Positions 13,606 to 24,877 of a stretch of DNA of 64,000 bases are shown piece by piece (position 1 is the stretch's first letter; the number at the start of each line of letters is the position of its first letter). Under the pieces are notes generated by a model that did not search any database, was not told where the DNA came from, and saw nothing but the letters and a program-made list of their open reading frames with translations. The stretch spans positions 10,292,934 to 10,356,933 of the forward strand of contig JAKGHH010000003.1 in assembly GCA_022828595.1 (NCBI GenBank), in the 5' to 3' direction. The DNA comes from Nelumbo lutea (Eukaryota; Streptophyta; Magnoliopsida; Proteales; Nelumbonaceae). The position numbers and the translations under genes are program-made.

Positions 13606-14195
13606 TCCAGCTTCCCGCTTAAATGCTTAATCATCACCCTAACTAAGCCTAAGGTGATTGTCGGATTGACGTCGACCGGATGAGTGATGACGGATTGCTA
13701 CGTCGCTCATTGCCCACTGTGATTCTGTGAAAGTGAAACTTCCACGTTGTCTGCTAACATGCGCCGAATAGTTTACACTTTACAGCGCTTCTCTTATCTA
13801 TCATCAATTCATCACATTCATAATTTCTTATCACGTGATCCATCTCCATCCATTCATCCAACCAGAGAGGTAGAGAGGTAGAGAGCGAGGAGCTCGCGTC
13901 GTCTGTCGCGATAGATAGAAAATTTTCGGTCCCATCCAATGAGGACCGAACACATCACCCTCTTCTAAATTCATTTAAAACTATAACTGTTGGGGGTCAA
14001 CGAGAGAATTTTTGGGAATGCCATCTTACGTGAGAATGGATAAATTAATAATTACGTGTTAATTTATTTTTACTAAAAACTAAAGCATGGGCATAACGCA
14101 TAAATAAATAAACCGCCCTGTCAAAACTGTCTCAACAGCCTATGACGCGAGTCTAGAGTTAATTTGCAATTGGCATTAACAGCTATATGCATTTT
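13606..14195. other. USP upstream region, no gene seen
   Basis: The stretch contains a palindromic TCACGTGA (G-box-like core) near 13831 and several GAGAG runs near 13865-13890. A segment with AGAAAATTTTC(G/T)GT(C/T)CCATCCAAT near 13917-13940 recurs at about 21026-21050. No coding signal was seen. Confidence 0.4.
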
Positions 14196-14199
14196 ACGC

Positions 14200-14424
14200 T
14201 GACTAGTGTATCCGTTAGATTTGAATGTTAAGGGACTCCAGAAAATTTTCTGTATTCTGAGAACTTATATTCAACTCCCTTTGATGTACTAAGATGCTAA
14301 GAAGAATAAGATAATCAAAACCACTGCAATTCATCCTGACCGGTGTATCAGTTAGATTTGAATGTTAACGGAGTCCAGAAAATTTTCTGTATACCAGGAA
14401 CCTGTATGCAGCTCCCTCTGATGC
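14200..14424 (+). repeat. Imperfect direct duplication, about 90 bp
   Basis: The block at about 14200-14285 (TGAC(T/C)(A/G)GTGTATC(C/A)GTTAGA then TCCAGAAAATTTTCTGTAT) recurs at about 14337-14424 with scattered substitutions. The copies are separated by about 50 bp. They are probably part of an old element. The CAGAAAATTTTCTG core is itself palindromic. Confidence 0.7.
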
Positions 14425-15710
14425 TTAACTTGTTTAGCATCAGTGTATCATTTGGTCATGCTCACCCTGAGATTGAGCACAGTTTTTGGACCATTGACTT
14501 GGCATTTCTTTAAACTATTAGCAGTGATAAGTGATGTCCCAAGAACAGAGTTGAGATTAGTTCTTGTAAAAGAATAATTGGTTTCTCTTGTTTAGTTTAT
14601 TCATGAAGATTTTGATCGCATGACATTCTGCTTGTTGCTTAGGGTTATTTCTGAACAAGACTCCATCATGTGTTGTTGATCAGGATTTTAGTGGTGATCC
14701 TGCTGTAACTACCAATGCACCTTGGTTATGGGTGGTTTTTTTTTTTTTTAAGGACATGGTTACTTGGATAGAACTCCGAACGATCCTTGTCCATCATCAT
14801 GACCAGTCTGCCAATTGCACCAAACAACAAGTATCGAATTGTAAGATCTGCAATGTCTGCAACTCTTTTGAAAGAGGAAGGTAAATGGGGTGGTGGGTGG
14901 AAGTCAAGGAAGAAGTTGCCGGAGCTCCAACGTGTATGACGAAGAATATTAGAGAGGGAAGAGGACGAATCTCTTTAAGGCCATACGGTTTTAAGGAGAG
15001 TGACCAAGGCTTAGCCTTGCCTACACTTGGCATGCTTACGTTAGGGACATCACCATCATTTTCGCTTGTAAAATTTTTGGGAGAATTGATGTTATCTTCA
15101 GGCAAAAGCTTAACGTACTCTTTGAAGAGGGGTGGTCGACCTCCTTGGGTGCCTAACCTTAGCACTCCTAGACCTTCATCCCTTGCAGGGCAGCCCTAGT
15201 TAATGGCTAGCATGGCTACTTGGGTTCTTCATGGGCGCACACATGCTCATGAAGATAGTGTTGGACCGGCACTGTGCTACCGACACTCAAGGGAGACTTG
15301 GCATGCGAGCCTGGCTCAAGCATGACCCTTCACCTTGCCAGTCCCTTACCCAAGCTGAGTGAGCTACCCCGTTGCCTCTAATGCACTGGTGTGTTTCGGC
15401 CAAAGCGGTTGCCTATCATCATTGGCATACAGGAGACTCTTCACATCGGTGCCAAGTCACCTCCCATGGACGTAAGCGGCGCCTCCCATGGACTAGTCTG
15501 AGCCAACCGAGTGCCTTGGCCATTGGACTTGAGGTCATGATCTAGTGCTACTGACTTTGGTGGAGCCATCCCATTGGGCAACTCCTAGCCTCTAAACGCA
15601 TTAAGCCTTGTCCTGACCTACTTTGGTCTGGATGCCGCACGGGTTTCTTCCGCTGTAGAACTACCGCCGTGACAAAGTGGTACGACTTAATCTTCCTTTT
15701 CCCTGCAATT
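14425..15710. other. GC-richer stretch, possible retroelement leader
   Basis: From about 14790 to 15700 the composition is clearly more GC-rich than the surroundings. Overlapping frames exist on both strands (14797-15165 minus, 122 codons; 14885-15199 plus, 104 codons), but neither shows a known domain and both stop early. The segment 15180-15700 has no long frame and reads on the minus strand like the untranslated leader of an LTR element. This is only an impression. No product is called. Confidence 0.3.
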
Positions 15711-17126
15711 CCGAATTCTAAGTTTTTCTAATAACATCATACCACAGCAAATTCGATTTAGAAAGCAATTACCAATAAATTTCATTCTGCCTCTTTATTA
15801 TTTTTATAACAGTATATCCAATCTGTGATCGGTATCTGTTGAGCTTGGGTAATTGATGAACACGAGGTAGATCTAAGTGAAAAAGCATTCCATGTGAGGA
15901 GTGCTCTACATCTCTTGCATACTCATGTTGACGTAAGGGTAAGTGCCTTGCCGTTGAAGAGGGTGAGAGTTGTCATCCCACTCCCCAAAGAGGCGGAGGG
16001 CGACGAGGAATGCATGATTAATTGTAGGATGTTTAGTTCAATTGTCGAGCACACTCAATCGGTAGTTAGTTGCAGCGGTGAGGTGGTGAGGGGAGAAGAA
16101 ATGATCAAATTAGAGGGAGAGAGACACAGAAATAATTTCGGAGGAATGAAAGTTGAGAGATTTGGGGTAGATTAAAGGGGAAAGAATTCAAGCAAAAGTT
16201 AAGAGAATTTAAATTTGTTTGGGGTCCATACTGACGTTACCTCTTGACTACGTTAAAATTGAATTCAAATTAAATAAAGACATGGCTGATTTCTATTGGA
16301 GGGGACAGAAATTCTATCTCTTAGGGACAGACGCTGTGAGTTCCCTCAGAAGTGTTAGGATTCAGTCAGAAAAGTCCATTTGAACATCCATCGTAGCCTT
16401 GTGTTGGAAATATTTCCTTATGAAATAAAGCGTAGATGTACGGAGATATTCTCAATGCAAGAGACTGTTCGAATAGTGTTCGGATTGACTCTTCTCTGAC
16501 TGGAGACATCTCCCCTTAGAGGATATTATTATGTCTAATAAAGTGATCGGATCTGCTCCTCGCATAGGGCGTCTCACATGCGCCTCACACGTACATCTTA
16601 CTATATATTAAGAATATTTTAATTATTTATCAATGTACGGTAAATATAGATGTGAGGTGCCCCTGTATGAGGAACAGATTCCATTCCCGAAGATTACGAC
16701 GTGGCAAGTTGGCAGCACCTCAAGTGTTAATACATGTTTTAAGACCAGGAAAATCTCTGACAGCGCAAGAGTTTTGATCAATCAAAATCCATCCGTAAAT
16801 CATGTTAAATTCCACCAGATTGATTAACACGTATATGACACATTAGTCGAAACGAAACTCTATGTTTCCAAGCAGATAATCACAATTGACACAATACAAG
16901 CACAGAATGGCTTCAAAGGTTTTTCTGCCTTTTTCACCCAATTTCAAAAGCTATTTCGTTTGTGCTGATTTCAAATCAAATCTGATCTGACTGAGGCCAT
17001 TTGAATTCGATCTCTTTATCGGATCAAATATATGAATCTAGCCCAATTCAATGTGAGTCGTGAGAGGACCCAAATCTGACGATTTTGTATATGCGTACAT
17101 AGTTTTTTATTGCATATATAAAACCA
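15711..17126. other. Intergenic with a repeat shared with 62.2 kb
   Basis: No gene was recognised; the 93-codon frame at 15894-16175 has no domain. At about 16651-16700 the words GTGAGGTGCCCCTGTATGAGG and CAGATTCCATTCCC match a segment at about 62192-62232, so both belong to one dispersed repeat. The flanking GATATTCTCAATGCA (near 16443) also parallels GATATTCCCAATGCA at 62.1 kb. Confidence 0.5.
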
Positions 17127-18452
17127 ATGTTTTTAAAATCGACCCGGAGGTCGACCTGTTTTTTCCTCTAGGTTGTCACCGGTTCAACTGGATGGATTGG
17201 ATGATTCAATCTATTATATCATAATTAAAAATATTAAAAAGTGTTGATGATTTATCTAGTAGCTCCCGATTAGTAGGCGATTTGGATTTCTAGCTGAATT
17301 GCCCTTAGTTGAAGGTGGTTTTGATGCCTAACTGAACTGTCCCTAGATGAAGGTGGCTTTAATGCCTAGTTGAATTATTCCTAACTTATGGTGGCAAGCT
17401 GCATAATTTACTAGTGCGACCTGCATGGAAATAATGTCAGAGTGCTCGGGTTTCTTTATTCGGGGTGGGCACTCCGATGCTTAAGTGAGCGAATTAAAGA
17501 TTTTGTGAGAGAGCTAGAAAACTGCAAGAATTAAATTGTGCATCTACCTTTTGAGGTTGGAGGTGAGGCCTTTATATAGGCATTGTTGGTGTGGGCATCA
17601 CACACCGCGTCCAAGATATATGGGAAGACATGCCTAAGTAGTCTGAAGTCCTCAGAGGTAGTTGTGCATGTAGGCGGACTTTTGCACCTTACTCGGTTTC
17701 CTTTGGAACATTCGGCGTGAGAACTGACTTCTAAGAAACTCGAGAGTGACGAGATGCATGTAGCGTTGGTCGGCGAGCACATCTCGTAGGTTGCCACCTA
17801 AACCTCAATCAGGTTGGCAAGCCTTCGAGGGAGGTCGCTCCTCACGTCGAGGTCTTTTCAACAGGTACTAATGAGGTAGCACAGGTCAGCCTTGGATGAG
17901 GTATTGCTAGCCGCCTTGAGTTGTGGATGAGGTCGTCAGTTAGATTTCCTCTAGGTTAGTAGTAGAGGCAGGTCGCCAGGTCAGCGATAGAGGCAGGTCA
18001 CTAGATCGGTAGTAGAGGTAGGTCACCAAGTCGCCAATTGGGACTCCATCATTTTGGCTAAGGCAAGTCGTCACCTAGGTGATGCTGGGATGTCATCCAG
18101 ATGTTCTACAATGCCATGTGTCATGATGTCAGTGGAGAGCCAAATCTACCATCATCAAATGTATTATATATACAAATGAATAATCCAATGTTACCCTTCC
18201 TCTCTATCCCTCTTTCTCACTCTTACCCATGGTAAAATTGGGAATCGGTCACTTGATCGGTTCCATTTTTCCTCAAAACTATTAATTTTGGTCAACAAAC
18301 CATTGAACCGGATGATTAATCGCTCAAACGGTATTGATCATTTTTTTTTTATTTTGTTATTAGAATGGGCTGGCCGTTCGGATCGAACAATCGAACCGTT
18401 CGAACCATTAACCAGACCTCTAACCGGTTCGATTTTAAAAACCATGCTCTTA
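17127..18452. mobile_element. MITE-like element split by an LTR
   Basis: The left part (17127-17244) begins AATGTTTTTAAAATCGACCC. The right part (18158-18452) ends ACCGGTTCGATTTTAAAAACC, its inverted counterpart. Between them lies LTR copy B. Diverged relatives with the same TTTTTAAAA..ACCGG ends occur at about 44671-44912 and 51430-51745. No transposase is present. Confidence 0.65.
17245..18157 (+). mobile_element. LTR-like copy B, probably a solo LTR
   Basis: A 913-bp unit starting TGATGA and ending TCATCA. Flanks AGTGT (17240-17244) and AATGT (18158-18162) agree at four of five bases, fitting a 5-bp LTR target-site duplication. It carries CTCCGATGCTTAAG, GTGAGGCCTTTATATAGG (TATA near 17570) and a terminal block GCCATGTGTCATGATGTCAGTGGAG, all shared with the copies ending at 1957 and 31829. 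The U3-like part holds three diverged units around GAAGGTGG(T/C)TTT(G/A)ATGCCTA (17290-17400). The downstream part has AGGTC-rich units (17935-18040). No internal coding region remains. Confidence 0.75.
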
Positions 18453-19192
18453 CCTTCAACTTTCTGGCGAAGAGATGTAACTACCGGCTTTAGATATGTT
18501 TTCCGGGAATGGCATTTGAAAGTATCATCAACAACGGTAGGGCCGGTAGCTTCAAATTGCTGAAGTCTAAATCACTGAAAGTGGGGTGGAATATTCTAGT
18601 TCATGCCCGATTGCTCCGCCAGTTCAGGAGATTGGGAAAGCCGACCACATTTCTCTAAGAGTACGATGACCCCTACCTTCTTCGATTAGGGCTCGGATCG
18701 AGAAAACGTCGGTGGCCTCTGTGCACAGTGTTAGAGGCCATCAACGAGCATCCTCTGCTCTACTCTCATCTAGGATCAGGGATAATCCCTTAGTTTGACG
18801 CTGAAGTATCCGGCCGCTGAAGTATCCGCCCACGAGACTAAGTTGGGTAAGTTACAAAACAAATTCACACACGTCTAGAGCTGCAAGATTGAGAGGGAAG
18901 TAATCATGTGTAAATTACGAGATAGCACAGAAAAAAGCCGCATAACAGTAGAGATTTTTGTTGGATTACTAGACATCCAGAAATGTTGTAACGAGAGAGT
19001 GAGAGAGAGGGAGAGGAACGCAGAGGCCGAAGCTGTGATGAAACGAGATGGGTGTTCCGGCGGGGAAAGGCCAGAGCTACAATGAAACAAGACAGATCGC
19101 CGCTCTTTGCCCGTTCAGCGTTCACTCTGGCGAAGGTTTCACCGTTCACCATTCACTGAGAATGTCTGGGAATTGAAAATAAAATGGTTGCC
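18453..19192. other. Unassigned stretch before the kinase relic
   Basis: A frame around 18508-18656 reads FKLLKSKSLKVGWNILVHAR and could be a coding relic, but no family was recognised and stops surround it. A GAGAGAGAGGGAGAG run is at about 18994-19014. Nothing else is supported. Confidence 0.3.
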
Positions 19193-19312
19193 GCCGAGCC
19201 AGAGAGAGGGTGAAGAGCAGCATCTAGACCCTCGGAAGCTACTCGCCGCCAAGCCAGAGAGAGGGTGAAGAGCAGCATCTAGACCCTCGGAAGCTACTCG
19301 CCGCCAAGCAAG
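19193..19312 (+). repeat. 55-bp tandem duplication
   Basis: Two almost identical units of about 55 bp (CGCCGCCAAGCCAGAGAGAG through CTCGGAAGCTACT) lie head to tail just before the kinase pseudogene. The near identity implies a recent duplication, younger than the decay of the neighbouring kinase relic. Confidence 0.85.
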
Positions 19313-19386
19313 ATGCCATCCGGTGAAATACGCTACTCGACGGCAGCTCCACCCCGCACTTCGTTCACCGGCTTCACCAACTCATG

Positions 19387-19970
19387 CAAGACGAGGCATG
19401 GGTTTCGTCCCAGATTAAAGCCGAGGCTCGCCGTATTGATGGTAGTGAAATCCTTGTGCTTTCCAAATCTTCCTTGCTATAAGCCTATGTGGAGAAAGAG
19501 ATCTAACCCAATCTTATCGTTGAGAATGGGAAACAAATTTACAATATCTTCCTCGTGTACGCTTCTGGAGGTACTTCAGCTGCTTTGCTCAAAAAATCTG
19601 GTGGTTCGTAATAGGAATCTGATGTTCGACGTTACAAAGATTAATTCTCTAACGTCTTTGTTTCCTCCTCTGTTCTTCTCCAAATGAAAGCAATGAGATT
19701 AAGGTTGTTGATTTTGGGCTGGCGAAGAAGGCAGGACCAGTACAAGAGAACAAGAGAACAGAAGGTGGGGCGTTTGGGTTAAGAAGTACTCTACATGTTG
19801 CCGGAATCCATCACCTGCAATGAACACGAGGCGTCGGCCAACATATGGGCTCTTGATTGTGCAGTGTCGGAGATAGTAATGAATAAGCCTGCGTAAAAGT
19901 ATGGGGTTAACACCGATGTTAGTGCCCTATTGTTTTTGATGAAGGCCAAGATGGTTCTCGGAAGATGCAG
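19387..19970 (+). pseudogene. MAPKKK-like protein kinase pseudogene
   Basis: Fragments of a plant MEKK-type (MAPKKK17/18-like) kinase are readable in order. One frame gives ENGKQIYNIFLVYASGG and LLKKSGG, then two consecutive stops (about 19609) and ESDVRRY. A second block gives EIKVVDFGLAKKAG, with the DFG motif intact, then a one-base shift. A third block gives LPESITCNEHEASANIWALD and, after an in-frame stop, KYGVNTDVSALLF. The glycine-rich loop is not seen. The HRD catalytic loop between the ESDVRRY and DFG blocks is deleted. Stops, frameshifts and the deletion mean no active kinase can be made. No introns are recognisable. The active genes of this family I know are intronless, so retrocopy and decayed duplicate cannot be told apart. 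Confidence 0.85.
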
Positions 19971-20039
19971 CGGCTGCCATACGATGATGGTGCTCGGTCT
20001 TTGTTTTCGAGCATTCAAATTCATCAAATGCTCCTCCTT

Positions 20040-21547
20040 ATTTTCTTATTTTTCAAAGAGAGATAATTGTCTAAAGAAAACAAAATAACGGGTAAAATAG
20101 TCATTTTGGTCTTTTTAAAGTTTTTGACGATCGTTAGAAAACTTAAGGATACTGTTAGACAATAATTAAGTCTAATTATAAATAGCCAACAAAATGTCTG
20201 AAATCTCTCAAAATTTATAAAAGAAATGCTTAATATTTACTATATAGTCAAAGATGACTTGACTAACGCCAGAAAGAAATGTCTGGAAGGCCAATAACGC
20301 CATAAACGAGTGCCAAAGCATGAAATTGACCTGAAAGACTTACTAGACAGAATGATGAAAAATCAGCTGAAAGCCCCATCTTCAGCTCAGATTCGGATAA
20401 GGATTTCAATAAGTTCTTACAGTCTCTCGTAATCTGAACTGAACATATTCAATGAGGATCTTCAAGCAACCTGAATCCTCTCTTGGATCTTCAAGCTTTC
20501 TTGTAATCTCATTGTGTTAACTAATAAAACAACCTGAAACCCCTCTGGATTTTAAAGCTTCTTCTACCTGAGCATATTCGTTAGGAATCAATCCACTTTC
20601 CAAAGGTTGAACGTTGCAGCTTAGGAATCACAGAAAATTTGAAAAAAAAATGGTATCAAAATGAATGAAAAACTAAAGATATTACAAAAAAACCTAAATC
20701 GGAAATGATATATGCAAAAAACTAGAAAAAAATAAAAACACAAAATATAAAATAAAAACAAGAATCTACTGTTCCACCTTTCTCTGAAGCGTGAATCGCC
20801 GGGGAGAATCATGTAGAGCGGTTAAGCACTGGTGCTGCCCTAACTCAACGCAAATGTCAAAGAACAAAAGAAAAAAAAAAAAAAAAGACGCTGGTGTTAA
20901 TAACTGGCATTACCGACAAATGGAGAATTACAAACAACATAGACAGGTTCAGGATATCTGCGTTTAAGTCAGCAGAAAAGTGAATAAATGCAGAGTTCAA
21001 ATAGTCTGTCCCGTCCCATAAGGACAGAAAATTTTCTGTTCCATCCAATCCTGTTCGAATACGTTACCTTCTCCAAATTAATTTGAAACTGATGCCAAAA
21101 TTTTATCAAAAATAATTAGATCGAGCCTACCTCTCCTTTCTGTTGCTTTCTTTTCCCTCCCTCCCCGCCGCCCCTTCATCCTTACTGACTTTGAAACCCA
21201 TTCACCGATACTGCAACCGAGCCGCTTCCCGTAGTGAAAGATATCACTGCTGCCATCCTTGCTGTTGATACCTTCGGATGAGGTATGTTTCACATAATTA
21301 TGACCCAAATCAGCCTATTCTTCAAAACATGTTGCCACTCTTGGCTTCTTCCTTAGTGAGTGGCTGAATTGAGAATTCAAAGTACACAGGGACATGTAAT
21401 GAATAGGCACGGTGTTAACATGTTATGTTAATAGTTAAAAAACATATAAATTGCATACTTGCTGGCAGTTGATTTGATCAGATTCATCCTAATTCTGATA
21501 CACATTGGGTTCAACTTCATTGCTGGAATACTCCCTTACTGCTCCCC

Positions 21548-21581
<34 letters not shown>

Positions 21582-21843
21582 GGGCAAATCGGTGATAGAA
21601 ATAACATGATATTTGGCTAATTATAGATGTTTTTTTCGATAATCAACAAAATCGTTCTGGTCAAAAGTGTTGTTTAGGGATGTGATCCGATCAGACCTAG
21701 TTGTCCCCATTAATACTTGGTTTTATTCTGGGTTTGCGTATTGGAGATTGAAACACCTTTCCATCTGACATCATAAAAATTGCCTAAATTATAGGCTTCA
21801 GATAATAACTGATCACGATGTCCACGGTTGGCATTGTGAAGTT
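20040..21843. other. Intergenic, no gene seen
   Basis: AT-rich DNA with A-rich runs (about 20640-20760 and 20870-20886) and a perfect (AT)n run at about 21557-21581. Repeated words AGAATCC..CTTCAAGC near 20410-20580 form a weak local repeat. The AGAAAATTTTCTGTTCCATCC segment near 21026 matches part of 13917-13940. No protein homology was recognised. Confidence 0.45.
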
Positions 21844-22555
21844 TAGGGTTGTTCATAACAAAATTTAAATTGATCAAATCGATCAACCCAGTTCGATCCA
21901 ATTTAAGTCAGCCGGTTTTTTTTTACCACCGGTTGGTTTTGGGTTGTAAAGATGGATAAATCAACGGTTTAATTTGGTTTCGGTTTTCATATGTGAAAAT
22001 TGAATCGAAGCGAGTTATATAACTACTTATTACTTTTAGTTATTATTTAACTAGGTTGTTTCTATCCTAATTACAACCTAATTTAATTTCTAGTCTTCTC
22101 TTTAAGATCGTCATTAATGGCAAGCATTGCAAGGCAAGGAATCCCTAGTCCTACTCCCTATACCTTTACTCTTTTAGAAATATTAGTTTGATAGTTTCTT
22201 GCCTTTTTTGGAAAGGTTTAAAGAAATGATCACTATTCTCTAAAGTCCTTTACACCAAATAGACAATGGCAAATAAGTGTCATTTTTTTCTTAGAAATAT
22301 TAGTTTGATACTCAAGCACTCTCATTCTCTAAATTCTCAAGAATCAAAATTTTCAAATTTCAAGGAACCAGCCACAAGCAAGAAGGGACAAGGCGCAGTG
22401 GATGGATAGCAAGTAGAACAACAAAGTTTGACTTTCCAAATCGGTTTTGCTTAGTATAGGGTTGGTTTCGATTTCATCTTTAGGTAACCCGAGAAAATCA
22501 GGTCAATTAGAAAAACACCTGTAAATTAACCCAACCCAGCCAGTGAACAGCCCTA
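21844..22555. mobile_element. hAT-like non-autonomous element, 712 bp
   Basis: It starts TAGGGTTGTTCAT and ends GTGAACAGCCCTA. The exact 8-bp repeat GTGAAGTT flanks it at 21836-21843 and 22556-22563. The sub-terminal regions contain CCGGTT/AACCCAACCC words. The middle (about 22090-22400) is unlike the ends and has no long frame; it may be captured or inserted DNA. No transposase domain was seen. Confidence 0.85.
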
Positions 22556-22972
22556 GTGAAGTTTTTGACACTTGTGAATCATGCATCTATTTTACCATTT
22601 GTTTATTGAAAGAAATGGCGAATTATTAACTACACCGCATTGACAAGTCTACAGTCACCAAACAAATGTAGTAGAAGTGTTTGTTGTTATTGTTGTTATT
22701 TGGTCAATGACATAATCCTTCATTGCCACTCTTCAGTTTTGTATTTCCTTGATAAGGATTATTATTGAATGATTTAACTCAGCCTCGTTAATCCATTAAA
22801 TGAAATTCATCCATGGCATGTTTAATCATCCAAAAGTCACAGAAATGCAAAATCACAGTTATATTTCAAACAGAACCAGGCGTTGCAGTCAAGAGCCAGT
22901 TTATGTTTGCTATTGCTGGCCCATATTTATAGTGATAGATCCCTATAAAGATAGTTTGTTTGGAGAAAGTTC

Positions 22973-23105
22973 TTAGAAAAAATGGAGGAAACCCAGATCA
23001 GATTTCAGCTTTAATATCTTAGAAATATCGGAGGAACCCAGATCAGATTTCAGCTTTAATATCTTAGAAATATCGGAGGAACCCAGATCAGATTTCAGCT
23101 TTAAT
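22973..23105 (+). repeat. 45-bp tandem repeat, about 3 copies
   Basis: A unit of 45 bp (GGAGGAACCCAGATCAGATT followed by TCAGCTTTAATATCTTAGAA) is repeated almost perfectly three times. There is no open frame across it. It lies in intergenic DNA right of the hAT-like element. Confidence 0.92.
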
Positions 23106-23796
23106 AGACATTGTTGTCAACCAAAATCGAGGGTATCAATGGCAAGGATGGAAACGACGATATCTTTCATTGTTGAAAGCGGCTTAGTTGCAGTATCGTC
23201 TCCGACAACGAATGGGTTTCAGGCTATGACGTCAGTGAGGGTGAAGGGGTGATGGGGAGGAAGGAAAAGAAAATTTTCATATGAACTCGCCTAACTGTTA
23301 GAGGAAGGGTTAAAATGAAGATTTTTCCAATGGTAAGCGTGCATATGAAACGCCTAGGAAACAAAACACATGAACAAAGGGAAATGGGGTCGAACAAATT
23401 TTGGAACATGAAGGGAATTTTAATTTTTTAACCTAAAATTTTGAGCAAAATAAGTGACTCGATATGAAAATCATCTCTTGCTAACCCGGTTGCCCGGTTA
23501 GACAATTCGGTTGTCAGGGTCAACGTTTTCCTGACTTTGTCAATGGCTTTTTGGGAAATGACGGGTTTTATTCAAATCAGACCCAAAATATCGATCGACG
23601 ATGGTTTAAATAGTTCTTGGGTTTGAAAAACCTTGCATAAAACATAATTTATGCATAATATGAACGGGGCTTGGGCGAGGTTGGTTGGATGTGCTTGGGT
23701 GAATTAATTGGGTTTGAGAGGATTTATTTATATTTTTTTTTAAACCATCTTTTATTGAGTTTTATTGTCCAATTTAAAAGTAAAATTGATTGAAAA

Positions 23797-23845
<49 letters not shown>

Positions 23846-24603
23846 TTAAAAAAAATATTTGTACATAACTATAATATACACATTTACGTATTTATTTATT
23901 CGGACTGGCCCAGATTGGATTCGACAGGTTCAGATTGGAATCCAACTATCCAAAACCTCAACCTAACCCCAACCCAAGTTTAAGTGAGCCTAGAATATTC
24001 TGACCAAGGCCCAACCGCAGTAAGTCAGTCTCTACTATTCCAACAAAAAGAGGATTTTTTGCACTTTGGTTCAATTTGGAAATAATATAAATATATACAA
24101 AATAATACATATTTACCCTCTTTTCATCTTCTCCTTTGACATAAATGTATACTGCGGGGGTGTCTGCTTGGGGTCGACCATCATTCCATCATAGGGCCAA
24201 TGGGCCTAGCCGAGGTTGATCGGGGTATAAGGAGATAGGTCCAACCCTAACGGCCTAACGGCCCCCTAGCCCACATTCTTGAATCCACCTTATTTTCACC
24301 ATCCTTTCCTTATCTTTTCCTTCAAACCAAACACATTCTTTCTTAATGAAATTCAGAGCGAATGCCTTTTGAACCTGGATTTCCTGCACTTGCTTTAGTG
24401 TGGGACATGGTGCACTTTTAATTAGATTCAACCACGTCACCTTCTACATGGTCCTTTGTATTGGGTATTTGGTTTGGGTTATCGCCTGTTATCCGGTTTT
24501 ATTTTTTGGTTATCAACTTTTTAAATTTGATTTCTCATTATTGTTCACTAATTAGTTATTGTTTGTTAATATTTGATATTTTAGTAATTTCTGAGAAAAA
24601 AAT
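23106..24603. other. Intergenic with MITE debris and an (AT)n run
   Basis: The segment 23455-23640 (CCCGGTTGCCCGGTTAGAC, ending GGTTTGAAAAACCTTG) resembles the degenerate AACCGG/TTTAAAA MITE type seen at 17.1 kb. A microsatellite (AT)n lies at about 23803-23843. CCTCAACCTAACCCCAACCC words follow to 24010. Nothing coding was recognised. Confidence 0.45.
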
Positions 24604-24877
24604 TGGATAAATTACAAATATCCCCCTGTATTATGGAGTCTGTGACAAAGGGACTTTCTTTTGTGACAAAAAAGGTAAAAATTGTTCGAATAACTATTAA
24701 AAGAGTAATATGGGGATTAAAAAATATTGAAAGGACAGATTTCTCATCATTTTGGAGGAAAGATAAAAGGAAGAGGGTCTTCGTCTCATAATGATAGTAC
24801 AAGAAGGTTTTTGTCACAAAACAAAGTAAGGGATCTTTGTCACAAATCCAATAATACAGGGGGGTCTTTATAATTTA
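24604..24877. mobile_element. Palindromic MITE with TIRs of about 33 bp
   Basis: The left end reads GGATAAATTACAAATATCCC then CCTGTATTATGG. The reverse complement of the right end reads AATAAATTATAAAGACCCCC then CTGTATTATTGG, so the termini are inverted repeats over about 33 bp. Sub-terminal TTTGTGACAAA words are also inverted. There is no coding capacity. The superfamily is uncertain; no clear target-site duplication is visible beside the flanking poly-A and poly-T. Confidence 0.7.

Noticed and set aside
14797..15199. Overlapping 122-codon (minus) and 104-codon (plus) frames
   Set aside because: Opposite-strand frames over one GC-richer stretch are expected by chance. Neither product resembles a known family.
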